From Pseudidiomarina mangrovi (GTDB taxonomy: Bacteria; Pseudomonadota; Gammaproteobacteria; Enterobacterales; Alteromonadaceae), in contig NZ_RJLC01000017.1 of the NCBI RefSeq assembly GCF_003999375.1, positions 124,001-188,000 on the forward strand: 64,000 bases of DNA. Direction: 5' to 3'. Every line of letters starts with the position of its first letter. The first letter of the stretch is position 1. A program made the translations under genes and the position numbers. Positions 57,494 through 64,000 of the stretch are shown here, piece after piece. Below the pieces are notes generated by a model. It worked only from the letters and a program-made list of their open reading frames with translations. It did no database searches and was not told the origin of the DNA.

Positions 57494-58250
57494 CGCCATT
57501 ATGCGGGGTGAGGTGAGCCATAAGCGTTTCACCCCAACCCAGCATAGTTTTCGCTACGCTACCGCGCAGTGGTGGCTAGCACTCGACGAGTTACCGCAGG
57601 TTGCAGCAATGAGCCGTTGGTGGTCAGTTAAGCGCTGGGCACCGTTGCAATTTCGCCGCAGTGATTACCTGCGTGGTAGTGATGGTGATTTGACCACTGC
57701 AGTGTGCTCGAAAATGTCGGAATTAGCGGGTCAGTCGCTCCACGGGCGGGTGTTTTTTTTGGGCAATGTGCGTACCTTTGGCCTCTACTTTAGCCCAATC
57801 AATTGCTATTTTCTGCAACCTAGCGGGTCCAACACGTATTCGCACATGTTAGCTGAAGTAAGTAACACCCCATGGAATGAACGGCATTATTATTTGCTCG
57901 ACCTTAGCCAACCACTGGCCCACGATAAAGCCTTTCATGTGTCGCCTTTTAATCCGCTTGATATGCAGTACCAATGGCGCATTCGTCCGCCAGCCGCAAG
58001 TAGCGGTGGTCAGCCCGCTAGCATTCATTTAGAGGCACATAAAGGCACTAAGCATTTTGCTGCGACGGTGACACTTGCGCGAGTTGAATTGAACTCAAAG
58101 AGTATAAATCGCGTATTGTTGAGATTCCCAGTCAACACCGTCACCACTGTGTTGGCTATTTACTGGCAAGCATTAAAACTTTGGCTCAAGCGGACGCCAA
58201 TATACGACCACCAAAACCAGAACAATAGTGGAACCAAGGACAGTTTATGA
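57483..58250 (+). CDS. DUF1365 family protein
   Basis: The 255-residue protein starts MLSSAIMRGEVSHKRFTP and has the DUF1365 core: HSFRYATAQWWLALDELPQV near residue 21 and RVFFLGNVRTFGLYFSPINC with YFLQPSG near 87. Family members are always next to the FAD oxidoreductase and Cfa-like genes and are needed for the modified fatty acids; the chemistry is not settled. The start overlaps the oxidoreductase end and the stop overlaps the methyltransferase start (ATGA), so the three enzymes are made in step. Confidence 0.85.
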   Translation: MLSSAIMRGEVSHKRFTPTQHSFRYATAQWWLALDELPQVAAMSRWWSVKRWAPLQFRRSDYLRGSDGDLTTAVCSKMSELAGQSLHGRVFFLGNVRTFGLYFSPINCYFLQPSGSNTYSHMLAEVSNTPWNERHYYLLDLSQPLAHDKAFHVSPFNPLDMQYQWRIRPPAASSGGQPASIHLEAHKGTKHFAATVTLARVELNSKSINRVLLRFPVNTVTTVLAIYWQALKLWLKRTPIYDHQNQNNSGTKDSL

Positions 58251-59485
58251 GTAACAGTAACACGGCGGTAATGAATGTGAGTGAGATGAGTGCTATCGAC
58301 AAACTAGCGCGAAAATTAGCGCTTAATTTGCTCAGTCGTATTCAGTACGGCAGTTTCTTGATTAAAGAGCAGGGCAGCACGGTGGGTAAATTTGGCCAGG
58401 CTGAAGGCCCATTGCAGGCCGAAATTGATGTGCTCAAGCCAGAGTTCTATCGGCGTTTGTTACTCGGCGGTAGTATTGCTTCCGGCGAGTTATTTATTGA
58501 TCAAGCGTGGACCACACCTGATTTAACCAAGGTGATTCAGTTGTTTGCTCGTAATTTACCTGCACTTGATGCTTTTGAAGCGCGCTTCAGCTGGCTGACT
58601 TCACCCTTTCAACGGCTGCAACACTGGCGCCGCAGCAATAGCAAACGTCAAGCCAAGGAAAATATTTCTGCCCACTACGACCTCGGCAACGATTTGTATG
58701 AAGGCTTTCTTGATCCGCTGTTGCAATATTCCAGTGCCGTGTATCCGCATGCCGAAGCTAGCTTGGCCGAAGCGCAGCAACATAAGCTCAAACGTTTGTG
58801 TGATAGCCTTGATTTGCAGCCAAGCGACCATTTATTGGAGATCGGTACGGGCTGGGGTGGCTTAGCACTGTTTGCTGCCAAAAACTATGGCTGTAAAGTT
58901 ACTACCACCACGATTTCTGAAGAACAGTATTGCCATGTTGAGCGGCTTATTACCGAGCAAAATTTGGGTGATCAAATCACCTTGTTGAAACAAGATTATC
59001 GTGATTTGACCGGCCAGTTCGATAAGTTGATCTCGGTGGAAATGATTGAGGCGGTAGGTAAAGTGTATATGCCAACCTTCTTTAAAACCTGCAGCGACCG
59101 CCTCAAGCCTAACGGGAAAATGGCATTACAAGCTATTACGATTGCCGACCAACGTATGGCTAGTTATGCCCATTCTGTTGATTTTATTCAAAAACATATT
59201 TTCCCAGGTGGGTTTTTACCGTCAATGACCATGATGGCGGACATGTTTACGCGCTACACCGATATGGTGATCCGTAAAGTCGATGATATTGGTTTAGACT
59301 ACGCACGCACCTTGCACGATTGGCGGGTTAACTTTAACCGCGTTCATCCGCAGTTAATGAGCCATGGTTATGACGAGCGCTTTGGCCGCTTATGGAACTT
59401 TTATCTGGCCTACTGTGAGGGTGGTTTCCGTGAGCGTTCGGTGTCGGCGGTGCAGTTAGTTGCAAGTAAACCGCTATGTCGCTAA
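58247..59485 (+). CDS. Cfa-like SAM-dependent fatty-acid methyltransferase (UfaM-type candidate)
   Basis: The 412-residue protein has the cyclopropane-fatty-acyl-phospholipid synthase layout: an N-terminal lipid-binding part (GPLQAEIDVLKPEFYRRLLL near residue 59), AHYDLGNDLYEGFLDPLLQY near 141, the SAM-binding LLEIGTGWGGLALFAAKNYG near 199, and ISVEMIEAVGKVYMPTFF near 263. Such enzymes add a methylene or methyl carbon to unsaturated phospholipid chains. Operon context with FAD and DUF1365 genes suggests the methylating step of furan-type fatty acids rather than plain cyclopropanation. It overlaps genes on both sides. Confidence 0.88.
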   Translation: MSNSNTAVMNVSEMSAIDKLARKLALNLLSRIQYGSFLIKEQGSTVGKFGQAEGPLQAEIDVLKPEFYRRLLLGGSIASGELFIDQAWTTPDLTKVIQLFARNLPALDAFEARFSWLTSPFQRLQHWRRSNSKRQAKENISAHYDLGNDLYEGFLDPLLQYSSAVYPHAEASLAEAQQHKLKRLCDSLDLQPSDHLLEIGTGWGGLALFAAKNYGCKVTTTTISEEQYCHVERLITEQNLGDQITLLKQDYRDLTGQFDKLISVEMIEAVGKVYMPTFFKTCSDRLKPNGKMALQAITIADQRMASYAHSVDFIQKHIFPGGFLPSMTMMADMFTRYTDMVIRKVDDIGLDYARTLHDWRVNFNRVHPQLMSHGYDERFGRLWNFYLAYCEGGFRERSVSAVQLVASKPLCR

Positions 59486-60021
59486 TCCAGCGCTTATTCA
59501 GTGGTAACTGGCGCCGCATTATCGGCCTATTTTGGTTTGATTTAGTGTGGTTTGCCGCGGTAGCCGGGCGCGATGGTTGGTTACCGTTAACGGTGCTACT
59601 GGTGGTGGTACAAATTTATATAAGCAGTGCTGGGCGGCCGTTTAACCTCCGTCTTTATGCGCAATTGCTGCTGCTCGGTTTAGCCCTTGAGGCAACGGTG
59701 ATCAGTAGTGGTGTGATTAGCTTTAATGGTGGCTGGCTGCCATTGTGGTTGTTGCTGTTATGGGCCGGTTTTGTCGCCATGTTGATGAATACCCTTGATT
59801 GGGTGGCCGGGCGTTATTGGGTTGCTGCACTGATAGGCATAGCCAGCGGGCCATTAACCTATGCCATTGGTATTCGTCTTGATGCTGCTGAATTATTACG
59901 ACCAGAATGGCAGTTATGGCTGATTTACGCGCTGTTGTGGTCCCTTTACATGGTGATTTTTGCCAAGTTAATGCAGGTTAACGGAGGTCAGCAAAATGCC
60001 GAAAACACGTCCACTTCTTAG
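59476..60021 (+). CDS. DUF2878 membrane protein
   Basis: The 181-residue protein has about six transmembrane helices, beginning IIGLFWFDLVWFAAVAGRDG near residue 14, a pattern of DUF2878 proteins found in this cluster. The function is unknown; scaffolding or lipid presentation is only a guess. It overlaps the methyltransferase by 10 bases and the chalcone-isomerase-like gene by 26. Confidence 0.82.
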   Translation: MSLIQRLFSGNWRRIIGLFWFDLVWFAAVAGRDGWLPLTVLLVVVQIYISSAGRPFNLRLYAQLLLLGLALEATVISSGVISFNGGWLPLWLLLLWAGFVAMLMNTLDWVAGRYWVAALIGIASGPLTYAIGIRLDAAELLRPEWQLWLIYALLWSLYMVIFAKLMQVNGGQQNAENTSTS

Positions 60022-60532
60022 TCTTCTGGCTGGCATTTTAGCGGCTACCGGGGCGGTCGATGTAGAGGCTGCCGAACAATGCGCAATTCCCAATCAAACA
60101 GCCTTTGAGCAGGTCGGGGAAACACGCCTAAAAGTATTATTTTGGTCTATTTATGATGCCGAACTATGGACCGATAGTGGCGATTACAGCAGCTTTACCC
60201 AACGCGTACTGCGGCTCAATTACCTACGTAACATCAGCGCTGATGATTTGGTTGATACCACCGCTGACGAGTGGCAGCGCTTGGGCATTGAATTAACCGC
60301 TGAGCATCAACAATGGCTGAGTGAACTGCGCACCATGTGGCCTGATGTCAACGAAGGTGACTGTTTGATGCTGGTAGAAGATAGCCAAGGTCATGCCGAG
60401 TTTTATAACGCCAAAGGTTCACTCGGGCGCATTGAGTCAGCTATTTTCACCGACCATTTTTTAGCTATTTGGTTAGCTGAGAACAGCCGCTTTGACGATG
60501 AACGGAAACAGTTATTAGGAGTATCACCATGA
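59996..60532 (+). CDS. Chalcone-isomerase-like periplasmic protein
   Basis: The 178-residue protein has a signal peptide (LLSLLAGILAATGAVDVEA, cleaved near residue 26) and a chalcone-isomerase-like domain: FEQVGETRLKVLFWSIYDAELW near residue 37 in pieces, RVLRLNYLRNISADDLVD, and the NAKGSLGRIES loop. Bacterial members lack a known flavonoid role and may bind fatty acids. It overlaps DUF2878 by 26 bases and DUF3833 by 4. Confidence 0.82.
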   Translation: MPKTRPLLSLLAGILAATGAVDVEAAEQCAIPNQTAFEQVGETRLKVLFWSIYDAELWTDSGDYSSFTQRVLRLNYLRNISADDLVDTTADEWQRLGIELTAEHQQWLSELRTMWPDVNEGDCLMLVEDSQGHAEFYNAKGSLGRIESAIFTDHFLAIWLAENSRFDDERKQLLGVSP

Positions 60533-61050
60533 AAAAGTTAATCGCACTGTTGGCAACCGTGCTACTACTAACTGGCTGTTCGGCCAAATTGGAAGATTAC
60601 AACGGCGTCACCCCAGAGCTGAAGTTAGAACAATTCTTTAACGGTGAATTGATAGCCTACGGTATGGTGCAAGATTACACCAATAAAGTGAACCAACGCT
60701 TCAAGGTCGACATGATCGGTACCTGGAATGGCAATGAAGGCGTGCTTGACGAGACCTTCTATTATGACGACGGCAGTACGTCAAAGCGTATTTGGTACAT
60801 CACTAAAACCGCAGAAGGGCGTTATGTTGGCCGTGCCGATGATGTGATTGGCAGCGCGGAAGGGCAAGTAGCCGGAAACACGCTAAATTGGGTGTACGAC
60901 TTAGAAATTGATTTGGACGGCGAGCCATTTGTGATCACCTTAGATGATTGGCTCTATCTGATTGATGAAAATAACATGATGAACCGCACCGAAATGCGCA
61001 AATTCAGCATTCCGGTCGGTGAGATCACTATCTATATTGGCAAGAAGTAA
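60529..61050 (+). CDS. DUF3833 lipoprotein
   Basis: The 173-residue protein has a lipoprotein signal with lipobox LTGC (Cys at residue 17) and a beta-rich DUF3833 domain: LKLEQFFNGELIAYGMVQDY near residue 31 and VGRADDVIGSAEGQVAGNTL near 104. Known only as a companion of this lipid operon, it would sit in the envelope. It is the last gene of the phrB operon; its stop touches the opposite-strand gene end. Confidence 0.82.
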   Translation: MKKLIALLATVLLLTGCSAKLEDYNGVTPELKLEQFFNGELIAYGMVQDYTNKVNQRFKVDMIGTWNGNEGVLDETFYYDDGSTSKRIWYITKTAEGRYVGRADDVIGSAEGQVAGNTLNWVYDLEIDLDGEPFVITLDDWLYLIDENNMMNRTEMRKFSIPVGEITIYIGKK

Positions 61051-61428
61051 TTAGAAACCGCGCGGCAGGCGGCCATTGCTGGCGCCTTGCTGCAGTTTCT
61101 GCCGCCATAGCTCTTTGGCGGTCAGCCCTGAGCCACCGCCACTTACTTTTGCGGCAGACTTTTTCGCGGCCGGTTTAGCGGCTTTCTTCGCAGGCGCTTT
61201 GGCCTTAACAGCGGCTTTGCTGGACGGTTTTTCCGCTGCCGTAGCAGGCTTTTTGGCGCTACCCGATAACTCAGCGGCAGCTTCTGCTAGTTGCGCTAAG
61301 CGCATATTCTTGCCACCATCCACACTAAACCAGCCGTTAGCTGCTTCAATGCTTGGCTTTTTACCGTGAGCTTGTTGGTAAGCTGCGGTAAAATCGGCAA
61401 TAACTTGGTCTTTATCGAGTTTGCTCAT
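61051..61428 (-). CDS. Protein with Lys/Ala-rich (AlgP/H1-like) tail
   Basis: The 125-residue protein has a compact N-terminal part (SKLDKDQVIADFTAAYQQAH, then ANGWFSVDGGKNMRLAQL) and a C-terminal half of alternating Lys, Ala and Pro (KAPAKKAAKPAAKKSAAK) of the histone-H1/AlgP kind, ending in a Gly-rich segment. The basic tail suggests binding to nucleic acid or another polyanion; no precise function is known. It converges with DUF3833 with no gap and diverges from the Nif3-like gene across 108 bases. Confidence 0.75.
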   Translation of the reverse strand: MSKLDKDQVIADFTAAYQQAHGKKPSIEAANGWFSVDGGKNMRLAQLAEAAAELSGSAKKPATAAEKPSSKAAVKAKAPAKKAAKPAAKKSAAKVSGGGSGLTAKELWRQKLQQGASNGRLPRGF

Positions 61429-61536
61429 GGGTTGTTATCCTATGTGGCGACGAGATAGATGACTTTTTATACTGGTTTTTTCCGACAATGTCTAATTTGC
61501 GGCGCCCCAATTGCGCCCAACAACTAGGATTAGGGT

Positions 61537-62292
61537 ATGCAGCGCCAGCAACTTGAACACTACCTGCGCGATTATTTAGCCGTTGATAGCATCAGTGACT
61601 ATTGTCCCAATGGCTTGCAGATAGAAGGCCGCCAGCAGCTGCAACGAATCGTCACCGGGGTCACCGCCAGCCAAGCACTGATTGATGCGGCAGTGGCCTG
61701 CAAGGCAGATGCTATTTTGGTGCACCACGGCTATTTCTGGAAAAATGAACCCGCGGTGATTACTGGCATGAAGCACCGTCGTATTAAAACCTTGCTGAGC
61801 CATGATATCAATCTGTTCGCTTACCATCTGCCGCTCGATATTCACCCTGAGGTGGGTAATAACCATCAGTTGGCTAAGTTGTTTGGCTTCAACTCCAGTG
61901 ACGCATTGCTCGGCATTGAGCCGCGCGGTCTAGTGCGTTTTACCGAGTTGGCCGATGTCATCACCAGCGACCAGTTAGCCGATCGAATTGCTAGCGCCCT
62001 GCAGCGACCGCTTACTTGCATGGTGCCGTGCGCGCAACCTATTCGCAAAATTGCTTGGTGTAGTGGTGGCGGGCAAGGTTATATCGATGCGGCGGCAGCA
62101 CAAGGCTGCGATGCCTTTATCAGCGGCGAAGTCTCTGAACAAACCGTACACAGCGCGCGGGAGCAGGGCATTGCCTTCTACGCGGCCGGTCATCATGCTA
62201 CTGAACGTTGTGGGATCAAAGCGTTGGGTGAACATATCGCCGCGCAGTTTGAGCTCCAGGTTGAATTTATTGATATTGATAACCCGGCCTAA
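61537..62292 (+). CDS. Nif3-like dinuclear metal-centre protein (YbgI)
   Basis: The 251-residue protein starts with LEHYLRDYLAVDSISDYCPN and has the metal-binding histidine motif ILVHHGYFWK near residue 62, LFAYHLPLDIHPEVGNN near 92, and a late AGHHATERCG near 212. YbgI proteins form hexamers with a dinuclear metal centre; activity is uncertain. It is three bases upstream of cmoM. Confidence 0.9.
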   Translation: MQRQQLEHYLRDYLAVDSISDYCPNGLQIEGRQQLQRIVTGVTASQALIDAAVACKADAILVHHGYFWKNEPAVITGMKHRRIKTLLSHDINLFAYHLPLDIHPEVGNNHQLAKLFGFNSSDALLGIEPRGLVRFTELADVITSDQLADRIASALQRPLTCMVPCAQPIRKIAWCSGGGQGYIDAAAAQGCDAFISGEVSEQTVHSAREQGIAFYAAGHHATERCGIKALGEHIAAQFELQVEFIDIDNPA

Positions 62293-62295
62293 GCG

Positions 62296-63072
62296 ATGAT
62301 GAGCAAGCAAACCCATGATCGCAGCTTTAGTGGCATGACCGATAAGTTTGCCCGTAATATTTACGCCACCAGCAAAGGCAAATTGCGCTTAGCGGTGCTA
62401 CAGCGTGATTTACAGCCGCTGATTGAGCATTCCAAGCCACTGCGGGTGCTGGATATCGGCGCCGGGCTTGGGCAGTTATCGCAAGCGTTCGCCGCTCAGG
62501 GCCATCATGTCACCCATTCCGATATTGCCGCTGAGATGATTAGCGCTGCCGCGCAGGCACATCAACAAGCCGGTTTGCAGCAGCACTATCGGTATCTGGT
62601 GGCCTCGTTACAACAGTTACCAGAACACTTGGATGGCGAACAGTTTGACCTGGTGCTGTGTCATGCGGTTCTGGAGTGGCTGGTCGACCCCGCTGCGGCA
62701 TTGGCTCTGTGTAAACAATTTATGGCCCCACAAGGGCAGTTATCGCTGATGTTTTACAACCGCGATGCCAAGCTGATGGCGAATATTATTTACGGTAACT
62801 TTGACTACGTGAATGATGATTTACAGGTCAAGAAAAAGGTTAAGCTAAGTCCGCAACAGCCACTAGACCCGCGCCAAGTAGCCAGTTGGCTTCAGCAGCT
62901 TGAGTTGCAGCCAAGGCTACAAACTGGGGTGCGTTGTTTTCATGATTACTTGCGTAACCGCAGCGACCAACAGCGTTTTGACGAGCTGTTAGCATTAGAG
63001 CTGCGCTACAATCAACAACCGCCATTCAATCAGTTAGGGCGCTATTTGCACTGGCTGGTTAGCTATGCGTGA
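62296..63072 (+). CDS. cmoM: tRNA 5-carboxymethoxyuridine methyltransferase
   Basis: CmoM methylates cmo5U34 in certain tRNAs. The 258-residue SAM enzyme has FSGMTDKFARNIYATSKGKLR near residue 11 in pieces, the cofactor motif VLDIGAGLGQLSQAFA near 52, LCHAVLEWLVDP near 116, and FHDYLRNRSDQQRFDELLALE near 215, closely following E. coli CmoM (SmtA) wording. Two adjacent ATGs (62296, 62299) are possible starts. The end overlaps the lipid-kinase gene by 8 bases. Confidence 0.93.
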   Translation: MMSKQTHDRSFSGMTDKFARNIYATSKGKLRLAVLQRDLQPLIEHSKPLRVLDIGAGLGQLSQAFAAQGHHVTHSDIAAEMISAAAQAHQQAGLQQHYRYLVASLQQLPEHLDGEQFDLVLCHAVLEWLVDPAAALALCKQFMAPQGQLSLMFYNRDAKLMANIIYGNFDYVNDDLQVKKKVKLSPQQPLDPRQVASWLQQLELQPRLQTGVRCFHDYLRNRSDQQRFDELLALELRYNQQPPFNQLGRYLHWLVSYA

Positions 63073-63940
63073 GCCGCGCCGGGTATTAATTTACTACCAT
63101 AGCTTGCATCGACGGGCGCAATATCGCGCGCATGCATACAGTCAGTACTTTCTAAAACAGCTACCACATCATCAGGTGGTGCTGATGGCCAGCAGCGCCA
63201 GTCGTGAGCAGGACTTAAGTCAGTTGCGAAGCGCGGTTGATGGTATCGATGAAATGTTGGTGGTAGGTGGTGATGGTAGCGTTAACTTAGTCACGCAAGT
63301 GATTGCTCTACGGCCGTTCCGGCTGAGTGTAATTCCCTGTGGTACCGGCAATGATTTTGCCCGTGACTTGGGCATCACTGACTGGCGTTGGCGGATGCAA
63401 GACGGTTTATTGGTTGAGCAGGTGAGTATTGGTAAAGCTGGGCACGAGTATTTTGTTAATCACGCTGGTAGCGGTTTAAGTGCCGACCTTATTGCCTTAC
63501 AACCGCGCTGGCTGAAACGAAGTTTTGGTCGGCTGAGTTATAGTTTAGCGTTGTGCCGTTATTTATTCGGGCCGTTGTCACGTCGTCAGCCTCTTTATTT
63601 AAGGGGGCGCTGGTATGACTGTCACATTGCTGCGGTGAGCCGCTTTATTGGCGGCGGTATTGCGGTGAATCCACAGGGTTCACGGCGGCAGCAGCAGTTG
63701 CAGTGGTTGGCGGTACCACGCGCCAGCCGATGGCGGCAATTACGCGCGTTGTGGCAGCTACTTTTGCCAAGCCAAAACCACTGCGCCGAATTAGAATTAC
63801 AACGCAGCGCAGACGGTCAGCTTGGCAGTGCCGACGCGCACTACGAGCTCGATGGCGATCTCCGTGGCGTTGGTCCAGTACAGATTGAATGCATTCCTGA
63901 GGGTCTTACTGTGGTACGACCCAAAGCGCCCAATAATTAA
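63065..63940 (+). CDS. Diacylglycerol-kinase-family lipid kinase
   Basis: The 291-residue protein has the DAGK catalytic motif VVGGDGSVNLVTQVI near residue 67 and the nucleotide-binding PCGTGNDFARDLG near 94, with a C-terminal beta-rich half as in YegS/BmrU lipid kinases. The lipid substrate is not clear. It starts inside the end of cmoM. Confidence 0.87.
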   Translation: MREPRRVLIYYHSLHRRAQYRAHAYSQYFLKQLPHHQVVLMASSASREQDLSQLRSAVDGIDEMLVVGGDGSVNLVTQVIALRPFRLSVIPCGTGNDFARDLGITDWRWRMQDGLLVEQVSIGKAGHEYFVNHAGSGLSADLIALQPRWLKRSFGRLSYSLALCRYLFGPLSRRQPLYLRGRWYDCHIAAVSRFIGGGIAVNPQGSRRQQQLQWLAVPRASRWRQLRALWQLLLPSQNHCAELELQRSADGQLGSADAHYELDGDLRGVGPVQIECIPEGLTVVRPKAPNN

Positions 63941-63959
63941 TTGACCAAGGAGTTTCATC

Positions 63960-64000
63960 ATGACAATGTCGTGCGCATTTATCGGCCTCGGTGTTATGGG
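63960..64000 (+). CDS. Start of a 3-hydroxyisobutyrate-dehydrogenase-like protein (cut by window edge)
   Basis: Only the first 13 codons are visible: an ATG at 63960 with AAGGAG seven bases upstream, encoding MTMSCAFIGLGVM. The beginning of the GxGxxG dinucleotide motif (IGLGVMG) is characteristic of the 3-hydroxyisobutyrate/tartronate-semialdehyde reductase family. The rest lies outside. Confidence 0.7.
   Translation, partial: MTMSCAFIGLGVM

Overview
The window is an uninterrupted stretch of gammaproteobacterial chromosome with dense genes, many 4-bp start/stop overlaps and roughly even GC content. Gene content and order (perM-bcp-dapA-bamC-purC; thrS-infC-rpmI-rplT-pheST-ihfA; DUF3080-ribE; GntR-prpBC-acnD-prpF; yfbV, ychJ and cmoM homologues) point to a marine member of the Alteromonadales, most likely Idiomarinaceae. 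That placement is inference from family recognition, not a search. No rRNA, insertion sequence, prophage, CRISPR array or toxin-antitoxin pair was seen. There is one tRNA, tRNA-Val(GAC).

Layout. 1-9.2 kb: envelope and lysine/peptidoglycan functions (bepA cut by the left edge, perM, bcp, dapA, bamC, purC; then a tightly overlapping reverse operon of a YffB-like protein, dapE, an M15 peptidase and a 50-residue DUF2897 membrane protein), followed by yfbV and xthA. 9.4-14.6 kb: a forward run of patatin-like protein, hemH, a small unknown gene, a cardiolipin-synthase-like phospholipase D and a beta-CASP nuclease. 14.6-22.5 kb: a large membrane GGDEF-EAL protein whose second PAS domain is a complete LOV blue-light sensor, then GNAT, YceI, a FAS1 protein, an MscS channel, a second diguanylate cyclase and YchJ. 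22.6-29.2 kb: a methylcitrate (propionate) operon with two palindromic operators at its promoter. 29.2-35.3 kb: a reverse set of SelO, an unknown protein, a formamidase-like hydrolase, kynureninase and an acyl-CoA synthetase. 35.3-43.5 kb: PepSY, YbjN, a cold-shock gene with a long leader, tRNA-Val, an AbgT transporter behind a MoxR/vWA pair, a DUF3080 lipoprotein and riboflavin synthase. 44.5-51.4 kb: the translation block thrS to ihfA.

51.4-61.0 kb is the most distinctive region. An ECF sigma factor and its ChrR-type zinc anti-sigma factor sit next to a LON-domain gene and a nine-gene forward operon: photolyase, SnoaL-like protein, SDR, flavin oxidoreductase, DUF1365, a Cfa-like fatty-acid methyltransferase, DUF2878, a chalcone-isomerase-like protein and a DUF3833 lipoprotein. 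By family this is the photo-oxidative (singlet-oxygen) stress regulon with DNA repair and membrane-lipid modification. Three promoter-like sites of the form TGAnCn-N16-CGTnnn precede the three transcription units. With the LOV sensor, the window carries two separate light-linked systems. 61.1-64.0 kb: a lysine/alanine-rich protein, a Nif3-family protein, cmoM, a lipid kinase and the first codons of a hydroxyisobutyrate-dehydrogenase-like gene.
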